Assembly (NCBI RefSeq): GCF_003086795.1
Contig: NZ_CP026003.1
Coordinates: 4,283,531 to 4,347,530, forward strand
Origin: Stenotrophomonas sp. SAU14A_NAIMI4_5
GTDB taxonomy: Bacteria > Pseudomonadota > Gammaproteobacteria > Xanthomonadales > Xanthomonadaceae
Length of the DNA: 64,000 nt
Direction of reading: 5' to 3'
Shown: in pieces, positions 53,188 to 63,401 of the stretch
Layout: each line of letters begins with the position of its first letter
Position numbering within the stretch: the stretch's first letter is position 1
Notes under the pieces: generated by a model
What the model was told of the DNA's origin: nothing
Database searches by the model: none
What the model saw: the letters and a program-made list of their open reading frames with translations, nothing else
Made by a program: the position numbers and the translations under genes

Positions 53188-54051
53188 ATGATGCGCATCA
53201 CCCCGACCCTGCTGGTGCTTGCCGCCAGTCTACTCTCTGCCCCCGTGGCGATGGCGTTGAACGAGTACGGCATCGAGGGCATGGGCGTGGTCTCCACCCG
53301 CGCCGACGAGGGCCGGGCGACGATCAGTGCCGACGGCCAGCGCATCGTCTTCGCCCGCCGCGGCGAGGCAGGCTGGGGGCTGTGGCAGGCACGGGTGGTG
53401 GACGGCCGCTGGCAGCAGGCCCAGGCCCTGCCGGTGGACGTGGCCGGCGAGGTACTGGACCCTTATTTCAGCCGCGATGGCCACTGGCTGCTGTTCGCCG
53501 CCGGCCGCGCGGGGAAATGGGCGCTGTACCGCGCAGCGGTGGCCGCCGATGGCAGCGTGGGGCGCGCGCAGCCGCTGGCCGGCAAGGATGGCAGCCGCGC
53601 CGAGCGTGGCGCGGCCCTCAGCGCCGATGGCCGCCGGCTGCTGTTCGCGCGCGACCAGGGCCGTGGCGCGGGCTGGGATCTGTTCGTGGCGCCGCTGGAT
53701 GCGCAGGGCGTGCGCGGCGCCTCCGTGGCGTTGGTCGCCCTCAACACGGCCGCTGACGAGACCGACGGCGACTGGCTGGGCAATGACGGCGCGGTGGTGT
53801 TCAGCCGTGGCAACAGCGAGGCCGCGCAGGTGATCACCAGCGCCTGCGCCTGGACCGGTGCCGCGCTGCAGCCGCTGGGCCTGTCGTTCAACCAGACCGG
53901 CGGCTGGACCGGCGCGCCGGTGGTCGACAACGCGAAGCCGGGCGAGATGATGATGGCCAGCAGTGCGGCCAGGGCACCGCGTGCCGGTGGCGTGGATGTG
54001 TACCGGCTGGCGGTGCCGAAGGTGGCGGCCGTGGCCGGGTGCGTGCGGTAG
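53188..54051 (+). CDS. Secreted TolB-like beta-propeller (PD40 repeat) protein
   Basis: A 287-residue protein with a signal peptide ([19 protein letters not shown], cleavage near AMALN). Repeated blades each carry an SxDGxxIxF-type motif: [39 protein letters not shown] and [13 protein letters not shown]. These PD40 repeats resemble TolB and periplasmic propellers that bind proteins or sugars. AAGGA lies 5 nt before the ATG at 53188. It is divergent from aroE with only 48 bp between start codons. Its stop TAG lies in a SMAG element. Confidence 0.75.
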   Translation: MMRITPTLLVLAASLLSAPVAMALNEYGIEGMGVVSTRADEGRATISADGQRIVFARRGEAGWGLWQARVVDGRWQQAQALPVDVAGEVLDPYFSRDGHWLLFAAGRAGKWALYRAAVAADGSVGRAQPLAGKDGSRAERGAALSADGRRLLFARDQGRGAGWDLFVAPLDAQGVRGASVALVALNTAADETDGDWLGNDGAVVFSRGNSEAAQVITSACAWTGAALQPLGLSFNQTGGWTGAPVVDNAKPGEMMMASSAARAPRAGGVDVYRLAVPKVAAVAGCVR

Positions 54052-54121
54052 ATCCACGCCGTGCGTGGATGGCACCCGTGATGGGGTCAGAGCCCTTTCC
54101 TGCGGAAAGGGATCCGACCCC
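54048..54121. repeat. SMAG element followed by a GGGGTC palindrome
   Basis: GTAGATCCACGCCGTGCGT element at 54048-54070, whose TAG ends the propeller gene, and a 39-bp GGGGTC...GACCCC palindrome at 54083-54121. Confidence 0.88.
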
Positions 54122-54133
54122 GGGCATTGACGC

Positions 54134-54403
54134 TCAGCGCGCCAACACCTGGGCGCGCTGCTTTTCGTAATCGATCTCGCTCAGCTGGCCGTTGTCCTTG
54201 CGGCGGTTCAGCGCGGCCAGTTCGGCCTGCACGCTTTCCGGCAGGGCCTGCTCACGGGCCACGTGGGCGGCGGCGGACAGCTGCTCCGGCGGGCGCCGGC
54301 TGGCACGCCAAGCCGCCACGAACACGCCGACGATGATGGCGCCGAACACCAGCGTGCCGGTGCCCCAGATCAGCCATTGCATCCATCCCATTTCCGGTCC
54401 CAT
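54134..54403 (-). CDS. Small membrane protein with SHOCT-like C-terminus
   Basis: An 89-residue protein with one N-terminal membrane helix (WLIWGTGTLVFGAIIVGVFVA) and a helical C-terminus, ELAALNRRKDNGQLSEIDYE followed by KQRAQVL. This resembles the SHOCT short-C-terminal domain (L-x-x-G-x-L-x-x-x-E-Y/F). ATG at 54403, or an internal ATG at 54388. It lies downstream of hemB on the same strand (33-bp gap). Function unknown. Confidence 0.75.
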   Translation of the reverse strand: MGPEMGWMQWLIWGTGTLVFGAIIVGVFVAAWRASRRPPEQLSAAAHVAREQALPESVQAELAALNRRKDNGQLSEIDYEKQRAQVLAR

Positions 54404-54436
54404 CGCGTGTTCCTCCGTCCGTCGTGAGCGCTATTG

Positions 54437-56363
<1,927 letters not shown>

Positions 56364-56515
56364 GGGGTCAGCCGCGCCGGGCGCGGTTTCACAGGCACGC
56401 GGGGGGCTCGCGCAGCCCGGCATTGTACTCCCCTGCCCGGCGCCGGGCCGTGGGGCTGCGACGCCCGGTCGCACCCATGGGCGCGACTCGGAGCAGGTCG
56501 CTCTGAGCAGGCCGC

Positions 56516-56764
56516 TCAGATCACCCCGCCGCCCAGGCTCAGACGGACGATGCCGACCAGCACCACGATGCCGTTCAGGACCAGCCCGGTCTTGGCGCGG
56601 CCGCGCTTGCTGGGGTGGGTGAAGAGGATGCCCAGCGCGGCGATGACCGCGCCCACCGCCGCGAACGGGATCAGGAACCAGTTGCCCCAGCCCAGCAGCG
56701 GGATCAGGGCCAGGATCATCCACAGCAGCGCCACGATGCCCCACAACAGACTGATCACACCCAT
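56516..56764 (-). CDS. Small membrane protein (DUF4190-like), hypothetical
   Basis: An 82-residue protein with two to three membrane helices (LLWGIVALLWMILALIPLLG, FAAVGAVIAALGILFTHPSK, TGLVLNGIVVLVGIVRLSLG). The HPSKRGRAKTGLVLNGI loop is the kind seen in short DUF4190-like proteins. It stands alone upstream of the bestrophin gene, separated by about 150 bp of GC-rich sequence in which I see nothing else. Confidence 0.65.
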   Translation of the reverse strand: MGVISLLWGIVALLWMILALIPLLGWGNWFLIPFAAVGAVIAALGILFTHPSKRGRAKTGLVLNGIVVLVGIVRLSLGGGVI

Positions 56765-56947
56765 GCCCAGCTCCCCTCAGATCGGTTCCTTCCCCAACAT
56801 TAGCCTGTCCCGTGGCTGTCGCCTACCGCCGTTGGCGACACGCTCACCCGCCCCGTGCCAGCATGCGGCCATGCGCCGGGCGAAGGTGTTGGCGCCGATT
56901 CAGAGTCCCCGGCCGATGATCCGAACTGTCCTACAGGGGTAAACGCC

Positions 56948-57406
56948 ATGAACATCCGTTGGCTCGCTTTGACCGCCATGCTGCTGGCCGCTGCCGGTTG
57001 CGCCAGCACCTCCAAGGTGATGCTGGGCCGCGCGCGTGCGCCGATCGACCCGGCGCAGGTGCAGATCTATTCCACCCCGCCGGCCGGTTCGCTGGAAATC
57101 GCCCAGCTGGAATCGTCCTCGGCGGTGGGGTTTGGTACCCAGGGCCAGACCGATGCGGCCGTGGCGCGACTCAAGCGCGAAGCCGCAGCGCTGGGCGCCA
57201 ACGGCGTGATCCTGATGGGCGTGGGCAGCAGCGGCTCCCCGGTGGGCATGTCGGTGGGCGCCGGCAGCTACGGCTCGCACGTGGGCGGCGGCGTCGGCAT
57301 CGGTATTCCGACCACGCAGAAGCGCGCGGCCGGTGTCGCGATCTGGGTGCCGAACCCGGAGGCCCCGGCACGGTTGCCGACGCAGACGATTACCCCGCAG
57401 CGCTGA
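56948..57406 (+). CDS. Lipoprotein with YbjQ-like core, hypothetical
   Basis: A 152-residue lipoprotein from the ATG at 56948 (AGGGG upstream; lipobox AAGC). The core PAQVQIYSTPPAGSLEIAQL to RLKREAAALGANGVILMGVG resembles YbjQ/DUF74-like proteins, with the LGAN-x-VI motif. A glycine-rich segment follows (SVGAGSYGSHVGGGVGIGIP). Probably an outer-membrane or periplasmic protein of unknown role. A repeat cluster begins 3 bp after its stop. Confidence 0.7.
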   Translation: MNIRWLALTAMLLAAAGCASTSKVMLGRARAPIDPAQVQIYSTPPAGSLEIAQLESSSAVGFGTQGQTDAAVARLKREAAALGANGVILMGVGSSGSPVGMSVGAGSYGSHVGGGVGIGIPTTQKRAAGVAIWVPNPEAPARLPTQTITPQR

Positions 57407-57409
57407 TCA

Positions 57410-57563
57410 GTAGATCCACGCCATGCGTGGATGGGCCTTTCCGGTAATCCCCGGGGTCAGAGCCCTTTCCCTGCGGAAAGGGATCCGACCCCTGCATCGG
57501 TAGCGCCGGGCCATGCCCGGCGGCTTTTTCCCGCTGCGCTCGCCGGGCATGGCCCGGCGCTAC
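57410..57563. repeat. Cluster of three SMAG elements and one GGGGTC palindrome
   Basis: SMAG at 57410-57432, GGGGTC...GACCCC palindrome at 57453-57492, then an inverted SMAG pair at 57500-57522 and 57541-57563. The last element, read on the minus strand, supplies the TAG stop of the DUF885 gene. Confidence 0.9.
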
Positions 57564-59356
57564 CGGTACTTCGGCACGAACTGCTGCTGCACCGCTTCGG
57601 CCAGCTGGTCCGGCGGCAGCAGGCCCTGGTCGAGCAGGAAGTTGTTGAACGCCATGCGGTCGAACTTCGCGCCCAGCGCCAGCTCAGTCTGCATGCGCAG
57701 TTCCAGGATGCGGGTGTAACCGTAGAAGTAGCTGCCCGCCTGGCCCGGCATGCGCACGGTGTAGCGGTCCAGTTCCTGGGTGGCCATCGCCTTGGACAGG
57801 CCGACCTGCTCCATCAGCACGCGCTCGCCGTTGGCGCGATCGGTCAGGCCCAGGTTGAGCATCGGGTCGAGCATGGCGCGGGCCGCGCGCAGCAGGCGGA
57901 ACTGCAGCGCGATCATCTGCCCGTCCAGCGGCTCGTACGGCACCATCTCGGCCTCGGCGTACAGCGCCCAGCCTTCCACGTTCACCGAATTGAACGCGAA
58001 CATCGTGCGCGCCAGCGACACGCCACGCTCGACCATCGCGGTGAACTGCAGCTCGTGGCCGGGGCGGCCTTCATGCGCGCTCAGCGTCCACGCCGCCGCA
58101 CCGAAGTTGAAATCGTCGTACTGCGCGCCCGGGCCCGCGGCCGGATTGCCCAGCGGCAGCACGAAGGTGCCCTGCTGCCCGGTGTTGTTGACCAGCGGCG
58201 CCGGCAGGAAGTGCGGGGCCGGGCTGGCCGCGCTTTCCGCCGCCGAACCCAGGCGCATCTGCATGGCCCGCTTGGGCACGTCGACGATGCCGTGTTCGCG
58301 GATCAGCGGATCGATCGCGTTGATCACCTTGCGGTAGTGACCTTCCAGCTGGTCGTCGGCGATCTTGTCGGCCTTCAGCGCGCGGATCACCGCCACCGGG
58401 TCGCTCGGGTCGGCGACCTTCAGGCCCTTCTCCTTCGCCACCAGCGGTGCCAGCTGCTGCATCGCCGAGCGGGTTTCCATGAATTCCAGCTGGGCGCGCT
58501 GCATCAGCAGCTTCGGGTCGATGTCGATGCCGACCTGCTTGAGCTGGAACGCATACAGCGGGGCCGGCAGGCGTGCGTCGGTGCGCGCCTTCGGCAGCAC
58601 TTCCTTGCGGGTCCAGGCGGCGTAGTCCTTCATCTGCCCGGCGAGGGCCGTCATCGCCACATCGGCGCCGGCAATCTGGTACTTCTTCAGCAGCGACTCG
58701 ATGCCGGTGATGTAGGTCTCGACGTTGTCCAGCGACTGCTGCACTTCGATCTTCGTCGGCTGCAGCAGCGTGTTGTCCTTCAGGCGTTCTTCGTAGCGCT
58801 GGCGGGCCAGCGTGGTGAATGCCGTGCCGCCCGGCTGCAGGCCGGCATACGCCTTGAGGCGGTCGAGCGCCTTGGCCCGGCGCTCGGCCGGCACCTGGTC
58901 GGACAGCAGCAGGTTGAGGCCGCTGAACACCGTCTGCGGCGCATCGCTCCACGGCAGCAGGTACTTCTCGTTGAGCGTGCTGCCTTCGATGTTCTGGTCA
59001 GCGGCGTGGATCATGATAGCCAGGTCCTGGCGGACGTTGGCATCCTTCTCGGTGGCCAGCTTCGCCTTCAACTCGTCGCGGGCCTTGGCCATGGCCGCGC
59101 GGTAGCGCTTGCCGTTGTCGGGGCCGAGGTCGGCCACCTTGTCGTCGTAGCCGGGCACGCCGAAGAAGCCGGTCTCTTCCGGCTGGAACGGCCCCTGCGC
59201 ATCCAGCAGGATCTGCGCCAGCGCATTGCTGCGGGCGACCCAGGCCGGGCTGGCCGGCGTGGCGGCCTTGGCAGCCGGCGCGGCCAAGGCCGGCGGGGCG
59301 GACAGCAGCGGGGCGGCGGTCAGGGCCAGGGCAACGGCGAGCGCGATCGGCTTCAT
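57560..59356 (-). CDS. Secreted DUF885-family hydrolase (metallopeptidase-like)
   Basis: A 598-residue protein from MKPIALAVALALTAAPLL (59356) with a signal peptide. The DUF885 fold is largely helical. The metal-site region reads TLSAHEGRPGHELQF at about residues 396-410, where family members as I remember them have HExxPGHH, so the last His is Glu here. Downstream blocks NVEGWALYAE and GQAGSYFYGYTRILELR are typical. The reaction and substrate are not known; peptidase activity is inferred from the HExxPGH motif. Confidence 0.85.
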   Translation of the reverse strand: MKPIALAVALALTAAPLLSAPPALAAPAAKAATPASPAWVARSNALAQILLDAQGPFQPEETGFFGVPGYDDKVADLGPDNGKRYRAAMAKARDELKAKLATEKDANVRQDLAIMIHAADQNIEGSTLNEKYLLPWSDAPQTVFSGLNLLLSDQVPAERRAKALDRLKAYAGLQPGGTAFTTLARQRYEERLKDNTLLQPTKIEVQQSLDNVETYITGIESLLKKYQIAGADVAMTALAGQMKDYAAWTRKEVLPKARTDARLPAPLYAFQLKQVGIDIDPKLLMQRAQLEFMETRSAMQQLAPLVAKEKGLKVADPSDPVAVIRALKADKIADDQLEGHYRKVINAIDPLIREHGIVDVPKRAMQMRLGSAAESAASPAPHFLPAPLVNNTGQQGTFVLPLGNPAAGPGAQYDDFNFGAAAWTLSAHEGRPGHELQFTAMVERGVSLARTMFAFNSVNVEGWALYAEAEMVPYEPLDGQMIALQFRLLRAARAMLDPMLNLGLTDRANGERVLMEQVGLSKAMATQELDRYTVRMPGQAGSYFYGYTRILELRMQTELALGAKFDRMAFNNFLLDQGLLPPDQLAEAVQQQFVPKYR

Positions 59357-59452
59357 GGGATCACTCCGGGAAAGGGGTGATCGCAACTTACGCGCTCAGG
59401 GCGATGGCGACAATCGGCTGGAGGTCATGGGCCGGGACGGGCAACCGCTCTG

Positions 59453-59509
59453 GTAGATGCCCACCTTGGTGGGCGGTTTTCGAGGGGGCTAACCAAGGTT
59501 GGCCTCTAC
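59453..59509. repeat. Inverted SMAG-like elements (CCAACCTTGG/CCCACCTTGG types)
   Basis: GTAGATGCCCACCTTGGTGG at 59453-59475 and a reverse copy ending CTCTAC at about 59485-59509. On the minus strand, its GTAG contains the stop of the following gene. Confidence 0.8.
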
Positions 59510-59892
59510 CTGCTCGGCCTGCGCGCGTAGCTGTAGTTGGGATCCCGCACGGCACGCACGATCGGGCTTCGTGCGTGCCTGACTGCGCCGAGGAACCAAT
59601 CCAGCACATACAGCACCAGCCAGATCATTCCCGCCCAGACCCATTCACCCGTGGCAATCGCCCAGATCAAGGGCAACGCCGCCAGCATCAGCAGGATGTG
59701 CGTGCACACCAGATAGAGCGAGTGGATGCCCAACGGTGGGTCAGACCGCAGGACGACGCCACACCCGGTGCACGGCGTCTGCGCCTGGCGCTTGTCTGCC
59801 GAACGCAGGGGAAAGCGCTGGCCGGACGCACCACAGAGCGGGCAGGTGAAGGTCAGAAAGCGCGCCACGGAAACTCCAATACGAACGAACAA
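59506..59892 (-). CDS. Membrane protein with N-terminal zinc ribbon, hypothetical
   Basis: A 128-residue protein: two cysteine pairs (FTCPLCGAS, TPCTGCGVV at about residues 16-48), two membrane helices (LYLVCTHILLMLAALPLIWA, GMIWLVLYVLDWFLGAV) and a basic C-terminus. The start at 59892 is 8 bp after the stop of the next gene. No family recognised. The TAG stop lies in a SMAG element. Confidence 0.65.
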   Translation of the reverse strand: MFVRIGVSVARFLTFTCPLCGASGQRFPLRSADKRQAQTPCTGCGVVLRSDPPLGIHSLYLVCTHILLMLAALPLIWAIATGEWVWAGMIWLVLYVLDWFLGAVRHARSPIVRAVRDPNYSYARRPSR

Positions 59893-59900
59893 GTGCCCAA

Positions 59901-60395
59901 CTAACGGTTGATCACCATCTGCAGTCCATCACGCAGGACGATCAGCAATGCATCGAGATCCCGCCTTGAGATGGAAGCTGACTCCAGCCCGATTGCTCCG
60001 GCAACTCCACATTGCGAGAAGAACACGTCATACGTATCAATCAACTCGGAGTGAAACATCCCCATCGGAGAGGTCTCAACAACTCTGAAGAGATCCGTCA
60101 TGAAATTCCAGAAATTGATGACCGTCTCAGGCTCAACCCCGACACCCGAGCAAGCTGAAGACATCAACGAATCAACATCAAATACTGACTCGCCTTCCCA
60201 GTCCAGAGCACCTCCAGCAGTCACGACCGCCAGATCAAGCGCATCCCGGCTGGAGGCATGAACTGCGACCCCATTGACTGCCATCAGATGATCACGGTCG
60301 TCCGAGACCCATGCAAACCAGACGACGCTCTCGCCACTGGCGATGCCGATCGGATAAACGTTCACGCGTGCCCCGACATGAAGTGCACCCATCAA
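59901..60395 (-). CDS. Hypothetical protein, possible orphan immunity protein
   Basis: A 164-residue acidic soluble protein (MMGALHVGARVNVYPIG; ATG at 60395 or 60392). It contains GESVVWFAWVSDDRDHLMAV and a C-terminal SISRRDLDALLIVLRDGLQM segment. Base composition is clearly less GC-rich than the genes to the left. Size, acidity and position at the edge of an Rhs toxin array fit an immunity protein, but I do not recognise a named family. Confidence 0.55.
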   Translation of the reverse strand: MMGALHVGARVNVYPIGIASGESVVWFAWVSDDRDHLMAVNGVAVHASSRDALDLAVVTAGGALDWEGESVFDVDSLMSSACSGVGVEPETVINFWNFMTDLFRVVETSPMGMFHSELIDTYDVFFSQCGVAGAIGLESASISRRDLDALLIVLRDGLQMVINR

Positions 60396-60434
60396 TGTTC
60401 AAGACCTTTTCTGCAAATTGCCCGTGCAGCCCAC

Positions 60435-60893
60435 TCAGAATTTTACGCTGCTGTAGACAAGACCTAGATCCTCATCGTGAATGACCCAGCGATCAGCACC
60501 ACCCTCCGGACACAGGCGGAACTCGCCGGTGTAGCCCGACGCGCGCGACCACGCACTGCGGGCAAATTGAGGGAACCGGCGCATGGTTTGCGCCTCCGAC
60601 ATCTCGGGCTTGCCTGCAAGCCTACAGTCTTTGGGAAAAGTAAAAACTCCGTTTGCCGGATGGAAGACCAACCATGACTCGTTGGTGTCCATGTCGTGTG
60701 TCTCGCGTATATCAACTGCATCTTCAGGCAACCACGCAGGTATCCACTTCGACTCACCGAGTGCGTTCTTGGAAATGGCTTGATCGCGGTTCGCGTACTC
60801 TGTGCTTGCAACCTCCATGCAACCAGAAGTTGTAATTGCCAACATAACAGTCAGGAGAAGCTTGGAATTGTTCATCGACAGCATGCTAGTCAT
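60435..60893 (-). CDS. Lipoprotein in the Rhs-linked region, hypothetical
   Basis: A 152-residue lipoprotein. From the ATG at 60893 (MTSMLSMNNSKLLLTVMLAI) the lipobox is TSGC; ATGs at 60884 and 60875 would also give a valid signal. GGAG lies 13 nt before 60893. The mature part has WIPAWLPEDAVDIRETHDMD and two further cysteines (KDCRLAG, RLCPEGG), possibly a disulfide. Lower GC than the housekeeping genes. It could neutralise a periplasm-acting toxin, but this is a guess from location. Confidence 0.6.
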   Translation of the reverse strand: MTSMLSMNNSKLLLTVMLAITTSGCMEVASTEYANRDQAISKNALGESKWIPAWLPEDAVDIRETHDMDTNESWLVFHPANGVFTFPKDCRLAGKPEMSEAQTMRRFPQFARSAWSRASGYTGEFRLCPEGGADRWVIHDEDLGLVYSSVKF

Positions 60894-61012
60894 CAGTAAG
60901 GGAAATCTCCACCGGGGCGATAGCTCCCGCACATCTGTGAGCAACTCCCTGCAGGCCCGCATGCACCTCAGATGTCACCCTGCGAATACCGCCCCGCCGC
61001 TGGTTAACCGGC

Positions 61013-61128
61013 ATGACGCAGCACCAATTCGAACGCTACACAATCCCCATCGGGATCACTAGCCGACGCCAGATCGCCAAACACTTCGCTCTTGTTGCTC
61101 CACTCCCAGATCGCGACAGCCTGCGGGC
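61013..61128 (-). pseudogene. Rhs core remnant
   Basis: Read on the minus strand, this stretch encodes AVAIWEWSNKSEVFGDLA followed by SDPDGDCVAFELVLR. It closely matches the Rhs core at about 62045-62160 (DVAIWEWSNKSEVFGDQA, DPDGDGVAFELALR). It has no start, lacks the flanking core and toxin parts, and is a leftover of an earlier Rhs tip. The rest of the 350-bp gap between 60963 and 61312 shows no gene. Confidence 0.8.
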
Positions 61129-61312
61129 GGAATCCGTTTCGATCAGCGCACATCCTACGCTGTCACATACCCGCACCAAACCGCTCAGCCTGTCACAGAA
61201 AAAGATGGCCAGCACCGTAGCTCGACTCAGTGATCGAGCCCATCACGCTAGACGAGTAGCTCTACGATAGGCAACTTACAGACGCACCTGTGAGCGAAAA
61301 TTCCCGACTAAT

Positions 61313-61543
61313 TCACAGCCTGAAAACAATCAAATCACAATTCGTAAGCTCCTCATTTCTCTTCTCCCAATCGGAAAGATGACGATGTTCCCACAGATCG
61401 TCACTTTCCATTTCCTGAGCGCACTCGATCAGGAACGAGGCTAAGTTACGTGCCTCAGCGGCCCCGATCTGGAAAACGACCTCCTCTAACAGCGCCGGGT
61501 TGTCAGATAACAACTTTTTTCCGTACACCTTCATTGATCTCAC
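61313..61543 (-). CDS. Small acidic protein, probable immunity protein of the Rhs tip upstream
   Basis: A 76-residue protein (MRSMKVYGKKLLSDNPALLE; internal ATG at 61534). It is rich in Glu/Asp (IECAQEMESDDLWEHRHLSD). It lies 34 bp downstream of the point where the Rhs tip would end if read in the restored frame (61578), the normal toxin-immunity spacing. Small acidic proteins of this look occur as immunity genes in polymorphic toxin loci. A specific Imm family cannot be named with certainty. Confidence 0.6.
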   Translation of the reverse strand: MRSMKVYGKKLLSDNPALLEEVVFQIGAAEARNLASFLIECAQEMESDDLWEHRHLSDWEKRNEELTNCDLIVFRL

Positions 61544-61577
61544 GCCCCTTCAGTGATTTCCACTACGACTTCTCCAC

Positions 61578-62656
61578 CTAGCGCCTTAAAATATCGCATT
61601 TCACTGGATCGCCGCGCTCGCAACCCTCGCGCGCGATCTCCTTTGCCACGCCGATAGCCCCAGCACACGCAGAGAGAGAGAAGCCCTTTCCACGGAGGAA
61701 CTGCTTCACTCTATCGGAAAGCCCCCCGGATCAGTACCATGACTTCCACTTCCATCTTGGTTCACGATGACTTCTTTGCAGCCCTTTGCGCAAACGTGTG
61801 CATGTCGTTGTTGTCCGTCCACGTGCGGATTGTCTACGCGAACTGTAGTAGGACGGCCGCCAACTATTTTCTCGGTTTTCCCCGAGTTTGCCAGCCCATG
61901 GATGTCCACCCCTAGCAAGGGGTCTCCATCGACGTAAGCAAACGTATTCAGCCCACCTTTTAGCCCAATCGGATCACTCTGCGAGTACCTACCCACCACC
62001 GGGTCATACTCCCGCTGGTAGTTGTAGAACAACCCACTCGCATCCGTCGCCTGCTGCCCCGGGAAACGCAACGCCAGCTCGAACGCCACACCATCCCCAT
62101 CGGGATCATTGCCCGGCGCCTGATCGCCAAACACCTCGCTCTTGTTGCTCCACTCCCAGATTGCAACATCCCGCACCGGGTCGATCACCACGCGCGGCGA
62201 GCCCAGGTGATCCGGCTGGATGTAAGCCACCTCCGGCACGCCAGCACCAGCCGCATTGATCAGCGCCACCGGGTAGTCGTCCAGCCAGATCGCCTGCTGC
62301 TGGGCTTGCCCCGTCGCCGAGTAGTTGCCCATCCACCGCCCGGCTTCGTCGTAGACCGTGATCTGGGCATTTCCGCCTTCGGGCGCTCGCAGTACGCGCT
62401 CGCCGCGATGGTTGTAGCCGTAGCGCTCGGCCACCACGCCCCCCAGCTTGACCGCGTTCATGCGATTGGCGTCGTTGTAGGTGAAGGCCTTGCCACCAAT
62501 GCTGGTCGTGTTGCCTGCAGCATCGTGGCCACGCGCTTCGCCGCCCACCGCCACCAGATGATGGCTGTCAGCCTGGTAACTGTACGTCGAGGTACCCGCC
62601 GCGGTGGTCAGCGAGGTGCGATTTCCGGTGGCGTCATAGCCAGAGACCTCGACCAA
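61578..62656 (-). pseudogene. Orphan Rhs C-terminal tip (core plus toxin domain) with apparent frameshift
   Basis: The open frame from 62656 encodes a piece of Rhs core ([69 protein letters not shown], then DPLLGVDIHGL) and a variable toxin segment with RHAHVCAKGCKEVIVNQDG. It stops at 61706. A run of six G on the coding strand (61722-61727) lies just before the stop. One additional G would continue in a coherent frame, LSDRVKQFLRGKGFSLSACA to CDILRR, ending at 61578. Upstream, a TGA two codons before the frame start shows that the rest of the Rhs protein is missing. Not expressed as a complete toxin in the present form. Confidence 0.8.
61962..62000. repeat. 39-bp Rhs core repeat shared with 63962-64000
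   Basis: Both copies encode the core end [13 protein letters not shown] and are identical over 39 bp, which end at the window edge in the second copy, so the match may be longer. The copies lie exactly 2000 bp apart in direct orientation and could recombine, deleting the present tip and its Sel1 partner and fusing the main Rhs to the orphan tip. Confidence 0.9.
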
Positions 62657-62927
62657 TCACCGCACACTGAGCCATATCCGCAGCACGTCACTTCGCTTGA
62701 CGGTTCGCAACACAGCGATAGAACTTGTCGCTACGAACCGCGTACCTCGCTGCATGTCAACAGCGACTTCGCATTAACGACTGCATCGACCGGGGTGTTC
62801 ACTGACAACTCCCGCTCCTCCAGCACCCTATTCAACTGGTTCGGTAGATCGATTTTCCAGCCCCCTGCCTCATCCGCCTCTGCACCTTACAAAGCGATTT
62901 GCAAGCCTGCCGACAGCAATGAGCGCG
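62657..62927 (-). other. Spacer between Rhs modules, with a possible gene fragment
   Basis: No complete gene. On the minus strand an open stretch of about 165 bp (about 62731-62896) reads GGWKIDLPNQLNRVLEERE then NTPVDAVVNAKSL. It looks like the C-terminal end of some protein but is closed by stops on both sides. It may be the scar of a lost immunity or toxin gene. Confidence 0.35.
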
Positions 62928-63401
62928 CTAAACATCCCGATAGTTCTCTAAGAATTCGGCAGCAGTATTATCTCCACCTTCAGCCGAGGATCTTATCCAC
63001 GAAATCGCCTCATCATGATTGCGCTGCAGGCCAACGCCATGAAGAAGCGCAAGCCCATACTCGTACATCGCTGGTGGAAATCCAGCCTTCGCCGCCAGCT
63101 CAAAATAGCGTGCAGCCTCCACGGAATCTACATCCACGAAATCTCCAAACTGAAGATAGCAGCCGAGCCTGTACTGCGCTGGAGCGTATCCCATTGCGGC
63201 CGACAGCTCGACTTCAGACAGACTTCGCTTTTCAAATTCGCCAATACTCTCTCGAGGACGACTAAAGGTTGAAGAAAGAAAAATAGCTTCCGCGGATCCA
63301 ACCTTCACTGCATCGCGTATCAGCGAAAAAGCGGCAACCAGATCCCCAGCATCGAATAGAATTGAAAATCTATCTGAAAGTTGTGTTGGCAAATTATCCA
63401 T
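62928..63401 (-). CDS. Sel1-repeat protein, probable immunity partner of the Rhs toxin
   Basis: A 157-residue protein with Sel1-like/TPR-type helical repeats: [40 protein letters not shown] and [20 protein letters not shown]. These cover about residues 65-145 in the 36-residue periodicity. No signal peptide. Its ATG lies 8 bp inside the end of the Rhs gene (ATGGATAA overlap), so it is translated together with the toxin. In polymorphic toxin systems the gene directly after the toxin encodes the immunity protein, and Sel1 proteins have been found in that place. Confidence 0.75.
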   Translation of the reverse strand: MDNLPTQLSDRFSILFDAGDLVAAFSLIRDAVKVGSAEAIFLSSTFSRPRESIGEFEKRSLSEVELSAAMGYAPAQYRLGCYLQFGDFVDVDSVEAARYFELAAKAGFPPAMYEYGLALLHGVGLQRNHDEAISWIRSSAEGGDNTAAEFLENYRDV

